Source: Candidatus Acidiferrum typicum
Lineage (GTDB): Bacteria; Acidobacteriota; Terriglobia; Acidiferrales; UBA7541
Reading direction: 5' to 3'
NCBI GenBank assembly: GCA_025463055.1
Contig: JAOAPV010000128.1
Location: 1-61,333 of the forward strand
DNA: 61,333 nt
Part shown: positions 44,970-54,521 of the stretch, in pieces
How the letters are laid out: each line of letters opens with the position of its first letter
How positions within the stretch are numbered: the stretch's first letter is position 1
Made by a program: the position numbers and the translations under genes
Notes under the pieces: model-generated
What the model was told of the DNA's origin: nothing
The model's input: the letters and a program-made list of their open reading frames with translations, nothing else
Databases searched by the model: none

Positions 44970-47900
44970 CTATTTCGCGCTCGCCGCAGGCGCCACGGAC
45001 GGCACATTCGATTTCCGCATGGACTCGTTGAGCGCAGTCAAGTCTTTCGACAGAACGTCCCGCCAATTTGCGAGCTGCGTCTCGAGCTGCCTATCCAACT
45101 CAGTAAACACAGCAAGCTCAGATTCTGTTGGAGCGGTATCCGCGCTGTCCGCAACGCCAGTGAGGTAGCCCAACTTGCTGTTGAGCTTTGTCGGGTAGTT
45201 GGCCTCGTCCTCCTGCGCTGTCGCATTTACCTGAATTAGGTCTTCTTCAATCGCAGTTACCTTTTTCCGAAGGTCTGTGGCACTGCTTACAACGGCCTTG
45301 GTTTCCTCCGCGGGGCCGAGCCGCTTCTCAAGCGATTGCAACTGGGTGCGCAGGTCGCGAATTCCGAGGATGGCTTTGTTCATTTCGTCCTCGCGATCTC
45401 GCAGTTTCACTAGCAGATCAAATTGTGCGCGTAAATCCTCGGCGGAAGTTTTGACGCGAGGATCCATCTTGATCTCGATGGGAGCCGTGTACGATTTTCC
45501 GGCCACAATCAGGCGCACTTGGAAAGCGCCCGGAAGAGCCAAGGGTCCAGCGGGCTGGCCATTGTCGTAGATAGCGGCAGGAATCTTGATTGGCGGTTCA
45601 TAGCGAAGGTCCCAAACAAAACGATTAAGTCCGGCTTCCGCGGGAATGTGTTCGGCTTCTGGATCGTTGTCGAACTCTTCCTTATCCTCCGTTTGTTTTT
45701 TCACTTCGCTGGTAAATTTGCGAATCGTCTTGCCTTTCGCATCCAAGAACTCCAGCTTGGCCGGTTCCTTGGGCGCTTCCTTCAGCCAGTAATAGATGTA
45801 GCCTCCCTCCAGCGGATTCTCGCCGATGGGATACCTCCGGGGGTCCCTGTGACCGATGCGTGCTCGCGTCGCAGTGCCCGGAGCAAACAGATGCGCGGCC
45901 TCTGCACCAATGCCGGGAGTGACCTGGCGAAGCGGCGCGATGCTGTCCAGCACCCAAAACGAACGGCCGTGCGTGGCGACCACGAGATCATCGTTATGAA
46001 TGATGAGGTCGTGAATGGGAGTAGTAGGCAGATTGAGTTGAAGAGGCTGCCATTGCCCGCCGTCGTTAAACGAAATCCAGACGCCGGTTTCCGTGCCGGC
46101 ATACAGCAAGCCTTTCTTTGCGGGATCTTCGCGTACCGCGTGAACGTACGAATTGTCGGGCAGCCCGCCGGTGATCTTGCTCCACGTCTTCCCATAATCA
46201 GAGGTCTTGAAGAGATACGGACGAAAGTCGTCCAGCTTGTGCGCGTCCACTGCTGCATAAGCCGTGCCCGCATCAAAGGGTGATGCTTCAATCAGACTGA
46301 TCGCGGACCACTCCGGAATTTGTTTAGGCGTGACATTGGACCAGTTCTTGCCGCCGTCGCGCGTAACCTGGATGAGTCCGTCGTCGGTTCCCGCCCACAG
46401 TACATCTGCCTGTTTCGGAGATTCGGCCAGCGTAAACACCACGTCATAATATTCCACGCTGTACTGATCCTTCGTAATCGGGCCTCCGGAATCCTGCTGC
46501 TTCGATTTGTCGTTCCGCGTCAGGTCCGGGCTGATTTCCTTCCAGCTATGCCCCGCATCCGCGGAGCGGAAAACGACCTGCGACGTGTGATAGATCACGT
46601 CCGGATTGTGTGATGAGATCACGATCGGCATCGTCCAGGTATACCGGTATTTCTGCGTAACCGCCGCATGGCCGCTGATGTCCTCGGGCCATTGCTGGAT
46701 GCTCTGCGCCTGACCGGTGCGGCGATCAAACCGCGTGAAAAAAGGTCCTTCGTCGTCGGCATAGACAATGTTGGAATCGCGAGGATCAGGCACGATGTAC
46801 CCGCTCTCGCCTCCGCCCACAGGCGTCCAATCGCCGTGATCAATGTAGCCGTGATCGGTGCGTGTGGCGATGCCCACCGACGTGTTGTCCTGTTGCGATC
46901 CGTACACGCGATACAAGAAATCATTGTCCGCTGCAACGTGGTAGAACTGGGCCGTAGGCTGGTTATTCTGCGTGGTCCAATTCTTCCCGCCGTCCACGGT
47001 GACCGTCGCGCCACCATCATTGCCGTTAATCATGCGCGAAGGATTGTTAGGATCAACCCACAGCGCATGGTGATCGCCATGTGGAGCCGGCAAACGCTGG
47101 AAGCTTTTCCCTCCGTCAGTCGAGCGGTAGAGTCCCGTGTTCGCGATATAAACGGTGTTCGCGCTTTTTGGATCAGCCCAGACATGCGTGAAATACCAGG
47201 CACGCTGCCGGAAGCGATGGTCTTCATTGATCAACCCCCAGTGTTCGCCGCCATCATCCGAACGGTACAGCCCACCTTTTTTCGCTTCGATCAGAGCGTA
47301 GACCACGTTCGAATCAGCGCCGGAAACAGATACACCGATGCGGCCGAGCGGCCCCTCCGGCATGCCGTTCCCCTCAATTCGCTTCCAAGTCGTGCCGTCG
47401 TCCGACGAGCGATACAGCCCGTCCTTCGCGCCGCCACTGTTCAGAGTCCAAGGCGTGCGCCAGCCTTCCCACATCGCCGCAAGCAGCACGTGCGGATTCT
47501 TCGGATCAAACACGATCTCGATGGCGCCCGTGCGGTCATCCGCATACAACACTTTCTCCCAGCTCTTGCCACCGTCCCGTGTCCGAAACACGCCGCGCTC
47601 CGTGTTAGGCCCATAAGCGTGGCCCAGAGCGGCGACGTAAACGATGTCCGGATTTGTAGGGTGAATGATCAGCGCGCCAATGTGCCGGGTGTCGCGCAAT
47701 CCAACATTCGTCCACGTCTTTCCAGCATCGGTCGACTTGTAAACGCCATCGCCATGCGAAATATTCCCGCGAATGCAAGCTTCCCCGCTGCCTGCGTAGA
47801 TCACATTGGGATCAGAATCGGAAACCGCGATTGCCCCGATCGACGACACACCCTGCTTCTCGAAAAGTGGATCCCAAGTGTTGCCTCCGTCCGAGGTTCT

Positions 47901-48113
47901 CCAAACTCCGCCACCCACCGCGCCGAAATAATAGGTATTCGGCTGAGACGGCACTCCAGCCACCGTAATAGCCCGCCCTCCGCGAAATGGACCAATCAAA
48001 CGCCATTTCATCCCGCCATACGTCTTCGGATCAACCTGCTGCGCATTGACCACCGCCGCAAAGACCATAGAAATGGCAAACACCCACGCAAGACTCTGAC
48101 GAATTCTCTTCAC
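44970..48113 (-). CDS. Large secreted BNR/sortilin-type beta-propeller protein
   Basis: A 1047-residue exported protein. After a signal peptide (to about VVNAQQ) come about 15 BNR/VPS10-type repeats with the Asp-box pattern S-x-D-x-G-x-x-W, such as RTSDGGNTWDPL, KSTDAGKTWTNV, RTRDGGKSWEKV and RSADAGHSWKEI. These form one or two large propellers. The last 250 residues hold a beta-sandwich (RFVWDLRYEPPIKIPAAIYD) and a helical tail. The GTG at 48113 has GGGAGG before it; an upstream in-frame GTG at 48152 adds 13 residues. The family is often labelled glycosyl hydrolase, but no catalytic residues are evident. Confidence 0.88.
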   Translation of the reverse strand: MKRIRQSLAWVFAISMVFAAVVNAQQVDPKTYGGMKWRLIGPFRGGRAITVAGVPSQPNTYYFGAVGGGVWRTSDGGNTWDPLFEKQGVSSIGAIAVSDSDPNVIYAGSGEACIRGNISHGDGVYKSTDAGKTWTNVGLRDTRHIGALIIHPTNPDIVYVAALGHAYGPNTERGVFRTRDGGKSWEKVLYADDRTGAIEIVFDPKNPHVLLAAMWEGWRTPWTLNSGGAKDGLYRSSDDGTTWKRIEGNGMPEGPLGRIGVSVSGADSNVVYALIEAKKGGLYRSDDGGEHWGLINEDHRFRQRAWYFTHVWADPKSANTVYIANTGLYRSTDGGKSFQRLPAPHGDHHALWVDPNNPSRMINGNDGGATVTVDGGKNWTTQNNQPTAQFYHVAADNDFLYRVYGSQQDNTSVGIATRTDHGYIDHGDWTPVGGGESGYIVPDPRDSNIVYADDEGPFFTRFDRRTGQAQSIQQWPEDISGHAAVTQKYRYTWTMPIVISSHNPDVIYHTSQVVFRSADAGHSWKEISPDLTRNDKSKQQDSGGPITKDQYSVEYYDVVFTLAESPKQADVLWAGTDDGLIQVTRDGGKNWSNVTPKQIPEWSAISLIEASPFDAGTAYAAVDAHKLDDFRPYLFKTSDYGKTWSKITGGLPDNSYVHAVREDPAKKGLLYAGTETGVWISFNDGGQWQPLQLNLPTTPIHDLIIHNDDLVVATHGRSFWVLDSIAPLRQVTPGIGAEAAHLFAPGTATRARIGHRDPRRYPIGENPLEGGYIYYWLKEAPKEPAKLEFLDAKGKTIRKFTSEVKKQTEDKEEFDNDPEAEHIPAEAGLNRFVWDLRYEPPIKIPAAIYDNGQPAGPLALPGAFQVRLIVAGKSYTAPIEIKMDPRVKTSAEDLRAQFDLLVKLRDREDEMNKAILGIRDLRTQLQSLEKRLGPAEETKAVVSSATDLRKKVTAIEEDLIQVNATAQEDEANYPTKLNSKLGYLTGVADSADTAPTESELAVFTELDRQLETQLANWRDVLSKDLTALNESMRKSNVPSVAPAASAK

Positions 48114-48273
48114 AACGCCTCCCGACCCCGCGAAAGCGTTGCATCCTATCACTTGTTAGTGTCCCGGGAAACGAATCCGATGTCGGCTACTGTCCTAACT
48201 GGAAATCCTCTCCTTGAGTGGCACAGCCGCTAATCCGAACAGCGAATTTCATAAATTCGATTGCGCTTTTTAC

Positions 48274-48302
48274 TTGACAAAAGGTTACTGCCAGCGTATA
48301 GT
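48274..48302 (+). promoter_or_regulatory. Consensus sigma-70 promoter with palindrome over the -10 box
   Basis: TTGACA (48274-48279) and TATAGT (48297-48302) are 17 bp apart, a near-perfect housekeeping promoter. CCAGCG (48291-48296) and CGCTGG (48306-48311) form an inverted repeat that encloses the -10 box, a good place for a repressor. Transcription would begin near 48309. Confidence 0.65.
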
Positions 48303-48308
48303 AAGCGC

Positions 48309-48354
48309 TGGGTAATACTTCGTCCCGTAACGCCAGCAACCTGCTGGCGTTTTT
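48309..48354 (+). ncRNA. Candidate short transcript ending in an intrinsic terminator
   Basis: From the predicted start near 48309 only about 20 bases precede a perfect terminator: AACGCCAGCA and TGCTGGCGTT around ACC, then TTTTT up to 48354. No open reading frame fits. The product would be an RNA of about 46 bases, or an attenuator for the decayed region downstream. Existence of the RNA is inferred only from the promoter-terminator pair. Confidence 0.4.
48329..48354 (+). terminator. Intrinsic terminator close to the promoter
   Basis: Perfect 10-bp stem (48329-48338 with 48342-48351), 3-base loop and a T-run. The outer T bases of the stem double as the start of the U-tract. Confidence 0.75.
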
Positions 48355-48597
48355 GCTTTCGCCCCTTTTGGGAACGCCATTCTCCTGGATGTTCGCGCTG
48401 GCGGCCACACCGTTCTTATGCGTCCGCAAGTCCTTCAGAATCAACACTTGTAAAAGTGTATGAAAACAAGCCACTTTAACTACCTTTAGAATGAACACTT
48501 ATAAAAAAGGGGGGGGGAGGGGGGCCTAGTCCGGGGCCGATAGGATTCCGGATATATTCCGCATATATAAGGTAGCCTCTGGAGGCAGTTCTTCCAG

Positions 48598-48634
48598 CGG
48601 AATTCGTAGGGCTCGCCCGTTCGCGCGAATTCCG
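48598..48634. repeat. Inverted repeat with nested hairpin
   Basis: CGGAATTCG (48598-48606) and CGAATTCCG (48626-48634) are exact complements. The 19-base loop contains GGGC-TC-GCCC. It lies in the gene-poor stretch and could be a small REP-like element or a processed RNA structure. Confidence 0.4.
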
Positions 48635-48810
48635 GCGGCAACGTCACGAAGGGTTTCCATGCGTACAGCTTCTGCAAAGTGCTAAGTGATTCTGCGTATG
48701 GCCTTGCGGCTAGCAACCTTTATGCTCGGAACCGCCGCAGCAACAAGCGGTTCCTAAACGCATCGTTGCGTTCGTCGCCTGGTATCTCGCCCTCCGACAC
48801 ACGGCACCGC

Positions 48811-48978
48811 GGTCCTGCAGTCGTCCAAGCGGTAGTACACCCCAACGAACCGCCCTTGCCCGCAAAAATCACCACGGAGCAAGCCATAAAATTCGGCGAG
48901 TCCCTAATCCGAGGCGAAAAATACCGCTGGGACATCACCAAGAACGTAATAAAAGACAAAGTCTGCGAGGTCGTCTGA
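48811..48978 (+). pseudogene. C-terminal remnant of a thiamine-diphosphate enzyme (pyruvate oxidase/dehydrogenase type)
   Basis: The last 55 codons before the TGA at 48976-48978 read GPAVVQAVVHPNEPPLPAKI, then TTEQAIKFGESLIRGE, then a tail ending IKDKVCEVV. This pattern (EPPLPxK, QAxKFxESLxRGE, DKVxEVV) is the C-terminal end of TPP-dependent pyruvate dehydrogenase/oxidase-like proteins. Everything upstream in the same frame, back to an ATG at 48679, is unrelated low-quality sequence. Such enzymes are about 550-600 residues long, so some 90 percent of the gene is gone. A small new reading frame that kept the tail is possible but unlikely. Confidence 0.55.
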
Positions 48979-49284
48979 GATTTTTGCCAAGTGCCCTCGC
49001 CTCTCCGTGGGCAATGTTCGACACCTCCAGACCAGACGATTCGTCATCGCTCGATGGGCAAACGACCACTCTTCGACGGGCAGCGGGCCGACTCTAGCGA
49101 AATATTTTTGAGTTTTTGAGAGAGCCCCCGCCATTTCAGGATATCTGGAATGTGCTTCTCAGCTATGGCGAGGAAAAGGAGGGATTTAATTCTAATTATC
49201 TTGAGGAAGGTATGGGGAAAAATTTAATCACTTCGGGCCCTTCAGAATTCCACAAACAACTTCACGAAACCACACTGCCCTAAC
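48979..49284. other. Gene-free stretch
   Basis: I see no convincing gene, RNA or repeat here. Frames open on the minus strand (48904-49134) have no recognisable domain and overlap the remnant gene. Confidence 0.4.
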
Positions 49285-49614
49285 CTAAGCAGGGTTCAAG
49301 GGCTTTACTTCAACGGCAAACCCATACCCTTCTTCGCCACGCTGGTTGCCTTCGCTCCGGACAACTGTGCCATGCATCAGCATAGAAGTGGGAAACGGAT
49401 GATTCTTCTGAACGGGCGGTAAGAACACCGTAAGCTGGACAGTAGTTCCTGGCTGGGGGTGCTCCCTCGAACGCACAAAAGCTCCAAGTTCACTAATGTT
49501 CAGTGTACGTCCCTCTGTTTCGTGTTGAACGCCAGTTTGATCCACCCACCTAAAAGTGACCCGAGCTTCTACGGGGAACCGCATAGCCCGCCTGGTTTCT
49601 CTGGAGGATGCCAC
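49285..49614 (-). CDS. PilZ-domain protein
   Basis: A 109-residue single-domain protein. The arginine-rich start (SSRETRRAMRFPVEARVTFR) and the NISELGAFV segment match the RxxxR and (D/N)xSxxG motifs that bind cyclic di-GMP. A last strand reads GYGFAVEVKP. It could answer to the diguanylate cyclase encoded about 7 kb away. The start is a GTG. It stands alone, bordered by gene-poor DNA on both sides. Confidence 0.85.
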   Translation of the reverse strand: MASSRETRRAMRFPVEARVTFRWVDQTGVQHETEGRTLNISELGAFVRSREHPQPGTTVQLTVFLPPVQKNHPFPTSMLMHGTVVRSEGNQRGEEGYGFAVEVKPLNPA

Positions 49615-49968
49615 ATTCGCTCGGAAATCTGCCCGCTTTGTGAAATTTCAAAGTCGAGCTAAACGCACATCAATATCGCTGAGCAAACCATCTTTCGGGC
49701 CATACGCCCTCCACGTATTGCTGTCGTGATTTTTGGCGCGTGAGAATTCGTGGCTAGCAAGGGCAGCAAGAATTCGCATTGGAAAATTCGAGCGTGTGTT
49801 CCTGTAGATAACTAGACCAGGGATAGTAGGCCGAACTACCGAGTCCCGTACGCGCAACTGTACTCATTTCATCGCGCAGCTGTACTCATTTCATCCCTGT
49901 GACCAGTAGGCTTCTCCGCTCCTTCAAGTTAGCCTCCGTCGTTAACAACTCAAACGCATGGAGGGGCA
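49615..49968. other. Intergenic region with a 22-bp tandem repeat
   Basis: No gene is supported. At 49851-49872 and 49873-49894 the unit CGCGCA-A/G-CTGTACTCATT (22 bp including TCAT at its end) occurs twice head-to-tail with one mismatch. Such repeats can mark the end of an IS21-type element, but no transposase is near. Confidence 0.45.
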
Positions 49969-52900
49969 GTGCAAAAAGGCCAATCAAGCTACTCATTTTA
50001 TTTCCATCAGATAGTCACCGACGGTGCAGAAACTTGGGCAGCAGCATTGATGAGATACGGGAGAGCTTTAGCGCTGCACTGCTGGATGTGGATTTTATTA
50101 TTGTGTACCTTAGGCTCCGCTCAGGTATGCGGTCAAACGAATGGTCCTGTCGGCTACTGGTCGTTCGACTCTACGAGTGTGGTGGGCACGCATGTCGTGG
50201 ATCAGTCGGGCAACGCTCTGAATGGAACGCTATCAGGAACTGCGGCGCCGGCGTCAGGAATAGTCAACCAGGGCCTCAATTTTGGCGGCAATGGTGTAAT
50301 TCAGTTCTCCACCGATTCTCTTACGGACTTAACCAACAGTATGACCCTGGCGTTATGGGTCAAGACCCAGAACAATACGCGAAGCGAAGCACTCATATCG
50401 CGTTACAACGCGGCTGCAGCTGAAACAGGTTACCTGCTACGGACCGACCCGGCCGGCCACGTCGAGCTCGTAATCGGCGGAAACAACACCACAACCGGTC
50501 ACGGCATCGCGCTAACCAACACAGGTGCAGTGGTGAATGACGGACAATGGCACCACATCGCGGCGGTGATTACGTTGGGTCAGGGCGTCACCTTTTATAT
50601 CGACGGCAATTTGAGTTCCACACAAGCTCTGAATTTAACTCCGGCTAAGTCGGGAACGAGCCTGCAGATTGGTCTTAATCCATGGACTGCCTACGGCACG
50701 TACTTTACTGGTAGTCTAGATGAAGTGCGGATTTATAATCGAGTTGTCTCCGCGGCTGAAATTACGGCGCTGTTTGCGGCGAGCCAAATTGCGACAGTTG
50801 CCTCGCCAGTAATTACGCCGGCAGGAGGTACGTTCACAGACTCCGTTTCTGTGTCTCTGGCAAGCTCAACTCCGAACAGTTCGATCTATTTCACAACCGA
50901 CGGCAGCAATCCGACGACAGCTTCAACGAAGTATTCAGCTCCAATAACCTTGACCAAGAGTGTGATGGTCAAGGCCAAAGCAGTTTCAAACGGATTGAAT
51001 GATAGCGCTGTTTCCTCCGCCGCTTTCACCATTTCCAGCTCGACTACGCCTCCGCCTCCAAGTGGTGGTGGCCTGGTTGGCGATTGGACCCTTGATACTG
51101 CCAACGTGAGAAACGGATCGGTCCTGGATTCATCCGGAAACAATCTGAACGGGACAATTGCGGGCGGAGTGACGTCGGGAACGGGAATAATCAATCAGGG
51201 ATTGTTTTTTGACGGCGCTAGCGGATACGTACGCTTCCCGCTAGACACGCTGACAGAGCTAAACAGCGATCTCTCATTAGCCCTGTGGGTGAACACCTCC
51301 AACAAGACTAGGACGGAAGCTCTCATTTCTCGGTATGCAGCAGGAGGCACTGAGCATGGATACCTCCTGCGTACGGATTCTTCCGGCCACATTCAACTTA
51401 CGATCGGAGGAACTAACAACGCGACTGGACGAGCGGTGACGCTGGCGGACACGGGCAAACCCGTTAATGACGGTAAGTGGCACCACGTTGCGGCAGTCAT
51501 CACATTGGGCAAGGGCGTCAGCTTCTTTGTCGACGGTCAGCTCAGTTCAACCCAAGCGGTGAATATAGTTCCCGGTGTATCAGGCTCGCCACTTCAGTTT
51601 GGACTGAACCCATGGACTGGATATGGCACCTTTTTCACTGGTGATTTGGACGACGTGCGGATCTACAACCGCGCTCTTCAATCCGCGGAAGTCGCGGCGC
51701 TGGCGAATGGTGGTGGCGTTCCGACTCCACCGCCAGGAACGCCATCGCTATCAGCAAGTCCACTGAGTTTGTCTTTCAGCGGCACTTCTGGATCCAGCAA
51801 CCCTGCCGCTCAATCGGTTTCTGTCTCCTTCACTGGCACGGGCGGCTGGACGGCAACTGCAAATCAAGGCTGGATTACGCTGACGACAACGGCGGCTGCG
51901 GTTTCGGTCGGCGCGAACATCAACGGGTTGACGGCGGGAACTTATAGCGGCACGGTAACGATCGGAGCACCCGGCGTAACTTCGCAAGTTGTGCGTGTTT
52001 CACTGACAGTTTCAACTACTACACCGGTGCCTCCACCAGTGGGAACCGGGACTCCACACTACGTTTCCCCCAACGGCTTGTCATCCGGCGACGGCAGCAT
52101 TGGTAATCCATGGGACCTCGCTACGGCGCTTGCGGGGCCTGCAGCCGCAAAGCCCGGAGATACCATTTGGCTTCGCGGAGGACTCTATGGCGGCGCAAAC
52201 GGAACTCCGGGAACATCCTATACAGCGAGGATTGCTGGAACTGCTTCTCAGCCGATCGTTATTCGCCAATACCCGGGAGAGCGGGCGACGGTGAACGGGA
52301 ACATCTCCGTTTACGGACCATATGTTTATTTCTGGGGATTTGAAATAACCAGCTTGAATCCGGTTCGCTCGGCCGGGGCCATACGCTATGAGTGCATGGA
52401 TACCTATCCAGGTTCGACCGGCGTAAAAATTATCAACATGGTTTTGCATGATTGCTTGGAAGGAATCGGCTTCTGGGTCGACGCTCAGAATTCAGAGGCT
52501 AACGGAAACTTGATCTACTATAGCGGCGAGCAGGGCGCGACGCGCGGGCTCGGCCATGGAATATATGCCCAAAATAATACCGGCACTAAACTCTTAAAAG
52601 ACAACATTGTTTTCGATAGTTTCGACATCAACATGCAGTTCTATGGTTCCGGGGCTGCATTCGTCAGGAACTTCAAATTGGACGGGAACGTTTCGTTCGG
52701 CGCTGGAAATCCTGCCGGAAGCTATGTCGATGACATAATCTTTGCGGTTGGTAGTGGGCTCGACAACATCTCCGTTCAGAACACCTACACATACAAGGAT
52801 CCTAGTCTCAACTTAGGATACTCGCGCCTGGGATGGCAGTTTGGAGGAGTAAACGGCAGTCTCACGCAGAGCGGCAACTACTGGATTGGTGGAAACCGCG

Positions 52901-53445
52901 CTCTGGAGTTGTGGGGCTGGACCAGCCTAACCGCAACGAACAACACCTACTACTCCACCCAAGGCGATGAAATCATCATGAATACGCTTGGACAGCCGAC
53001 ATCCGGATACTCCTTTTCAAATAACACGTACTACGGATCGGGATTGTTCAACTACAACAATTCATTGATGGGCTTTGGTAACTGGCAAACGGCAACCGGC
53101 CTAGACAAGACCTCGCGATTGATTTCGACGAAGCCCACAGGTGTGTGGTCGTTTGTCCGTCCTAACGCCTATGAATCCGGACGTGCCAACATCGTGATCT
53201 ACAATTGGGACCTCAAGCCTTCGGTGGCTGTGGATGTCAGTGGCGTCCTTAAGGCGGGCGATAACTATATCGTTCGGGACGCTCAAAACTTCTACGGCCC
53301 GGCTGTGCTAAGCGGGACTTACTCCGGAGGGTCCATCAATGTCCCAATGACGGGCCTTACGATAGCGCCGACTGTAGGTTCATTCCCTGTTGCACCAAAA
53401 CATACGGCGCCTCAGTTCGGGGTCTTTATTTTGCTCAAGCAATAG
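49969..53445 (+). CDS. Secreted multidomain protein: two LamG, chitobiase-C-like, BACON and right-handed beta-helix
   Basis: A 1158-residue exported protein. A membrane/signal helix lies at about 34-55. Domains in order: LamG-like jelly roll (about 60-272), chitobiase C-terminal-like (277-357, FTTDGSNPTTASTKYSAPIT), a second LamG (367-582), BACON (592-684), and a pectate-lyase-like right-handed beta-helix (696-1045, YVSPNGLSSGDGSIGNPWDL). A C-terminal beta domain ends it. The two LamG copies are nearly parallel in wording (RTEALISRY, KWHHVAAVITLGKGV), so they are a duplication. The GTG at 49969 has GGAGG four bases upstream; an ATG at 50050 also fits. Probable polysaccharide binding or cleavage. 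Confidence 0.88.
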   Translation: MQKGQSSYSFYFHQIVTDGAETWAAALMRYGRALALHCWMWILLLCTLGSAQVCGQTNGPVGYWSFDSTSVVGTHVVDQSGNALNGTLSGTAAPASGIVNQGLNFGGNGVIQFSTDSLTDLTNSMTLALWVKTQNNTRSEALISRYNAAAAETGYLLRTDPAGHVELVIGGNNTTTGHGIALTNTGAVVNDGQWHHIAAVITLGQGVTFYIDGNLSSTQALNLTPAKSGTSLQIGLNPWTAYGTYFTGSLDEVRIYNRVVSAAEITALFAASQIATVASPVITPAGGTFTDSVSVSLASSTPNSSIYFTTDGSNPTTASTKYSAPITLTKSVMVKAKAVSNGLNDSAVSSAAFTISSSTTPPPPSGGGLVGDWTLDTANVRNGSVLDSSGNNLNGTIAGGVTSGTGIINQGLFFDGASGYVRFPLDTLTELNSDLSLALWVNTSNKTRTEALISRYAAGGTEHGYLLRTDSSGHIQLTIGGTNNATGRAVTLADTGKPVNDGKWHHVAAVITLGKGVSFFVDGQLSSTQAVNIVPGVSGSPLQFGLNPWTGYGTFFTGDLDDVRIYNRALQSAEVAALANGGGVPTPPPGTPSLSASPLSLSFSGTSGSSNPAAQSVSVSFTGTGGWTATANQGWITLTTTAAAVSVGANINGLTAGTYSGTVTIGAPGVTSQVVRVSLTVSTTTPVPPPVGTGTPHYVSPNGLSSGDGSIGNPWDLATALAGPAAAKPGDTIWLRGGLYGGANGTPGTSYTARIAGTASQPIVIRQYPGERATVNGNISVYGPYVYFWGFEITSLNPVRSAGAIRYECMDTYPGSTGVKIINMVLHDCLEGIGFWVDAQNSEANGNLIYYSGEQGATRGLGHGIYAQNNTGTKLLKDNIVFDSFDINMQFYGSGAAFVRNFKLDGNVSFGAGNPAGSYVDDIIFAVGSGLDNISVQNTYTYKDPSLNLGYSRLGWQFGGVNGSLTQSGNYWIGGNRALELWGWTSLTATNNTYYSTQGDEIIMNTLGQPTSGYSFSNNTYYGSGLFNYNNSLMGFGNWQTATGLDKTSRLISTKPTGVWSFVRPNAYESGRANIVIYNWDLKPSVAVDVSGVLKAGDNYIVRDAQNFYGPAVLSGTYSGGSINVPMTGLTIAPTVGSFPVAPKHTAPQFGVFILLKQ

Positions 53446-53494
53446 GGCCCTAGTAGACCATCTCTGTCGCTAACACGATGGGGCTGTGACCAAG

Positions 53495-54520
53495 CTAACG
53501 ACCGGAAGCCGCCTGTATAACATGCAGGCGGCTTCGGCCGCTTCTGATCACCCTATTTAGCAAAGCCAGGAGAAATCCGCATCCGTAAGAGATGTGATAC
53601 GTCGCGAACACAAACGGCATGAAAGGGATCAGGCGTTTGCGCTTCCCCCGGCAAACCTGAATGCTGGCACCCAGACTTGCTGTCGCGTATGCGCCCATCG
53701 TCGCGATCAGAAACAGGAAGGCTAGCTTGCTAAACAGGGATCCTAGGATCAGGAAAATTGTGCTGGCGACAAAAATGGGCGGGATAAGATGACGCAGCGA
53801 AGCGGGTCTTCCATGTTTTTCGATTACTCGCAGTTTCCAATAGCCGAACTGGAAGTATTGATTGAACAGCGCTCGTAAAGAGGTCCTCGGCTCGTACCAA
53901 CAGCGAATGCGTGGCGACTGAAATACTTGGCCGCCCAGCCGTAATAACCGAAGATTGAATTCGTCATCTTGATTGCGAATCAACTCCTCATCAAAAAGGC
54001 CTACTCTGTTAAAAATTTCCTTCCGCCAGCATCCGAAAGTAACCGTGTCCACCGGGCCTTCGTAGCCAACATTGTGAAAGCGAGCTCCGCCGCAGGAGAA
54101 TGAGCTGTTAAATGCAGCACTGATTGCCTCCTGCCGGTATCCGTGTGCGCGAGTCTGCGCCGGCCCGCCCACATTGTCGGCGCCGGTTTCTAGCATTACT
54201 GCGAGACACTGTTCCACGTAATCCTGAGCATAATGAGCGTGTACGTCCATGCGAATTATTATGTCGCCGGACGCACGACCAATGGCCCGATTTAATGCGG
54301 TAGAAGCGACACGCTCTGGGTTCTCAATCACCCGAATCCATTGATGCCGCGCAGCATACTGCTGCAGCACCTCCTTTGTACCGTCGCTGCTGAGTCCATC
54401 TGCGACTAGGACTTCGAGCTCCGTATCGACAGGAAGCTTCTGACTCAGCACTGAGGCAAGAAACGCTTCGACGTGTGCCTTTTCGTTCCGGCACGGGACG
54501 ATAATGGAAACGCGACGCAA
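53495..54520 (-). CDS. Family 2 glycosyltransferase, ExoA-like
   Basis: A 341-residue protein with an N-terminal GT-A domain. Motifs: VSIIVPCRNEKAHVEAFLAS, DGLSSDGTKEVL and the metal site region IIRMDVHAHY, then RNQDDEFNLRLLRLGG. Two or three helices near the C-terminus (FLILGSLFSKLAFLFLIATM) suggest membrane anchoring. It adds sugars to a lipid-linked or growing glycan. The start is a TTG one base after the ligase stop, so the gene is coupled to it. Confidence 0.9.
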   Translation of the reverse strand: MRRVSIIVPCRNEKAHVEAFLASVLSQKLPVDTELEVLVADGLSSDGTKEVLQQYAARHQWIRVIENPERVASTALNRAIGRASGDIIIRMDVHAHYAQDYVEQCLAVMLETGADNVGGPAQTRAHGYRQEAISAAFNSSFSCGGARFHNVGYEGPVDTVTFGCWRKEIFNRVGLFDEELIRNQDDEFNLRLLRLGGQVFQSPRIRCWYEPRTSLRALFNQYFQFGYWKLRVIEKHGRPASLRHLIPPIFVASTIFLILGSLFSKLAFLFLIATMGAYATASLGASIQVCRGKRKRLIPFMPFVFATYHISYGCGFLLALLNRVIRSGRSRLHVIQAASGR

Positions 54521-54521
54521 G

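Noticed and set aside
44797-45066. Minus-strand reading frame ending in WRGSNPRP-type peptide
   Set aside because: It is the false translation of the tRNA-Arg gene and its flank.
46668-48233. 521-codon plus-strand frame opposite the BNR protein
   Set aside because: Antisense shadow: Arg-rich, no domain, and the minus-strand propeller repeats are clear.
48904-49134. 76-codon minus-strand frame in the gene-poor stretch
   Set aside because: No domain, no good start signal, and it overlaps the TPP-enzyme remnant.
53505-53535. GAAGCCGCCTG / CAGGCGGCTTC hairpin as a bidirectional terminator
   Set aside because: It lies inside the last codons of the glycosyltransferase gene and has no T-tract on either strand.
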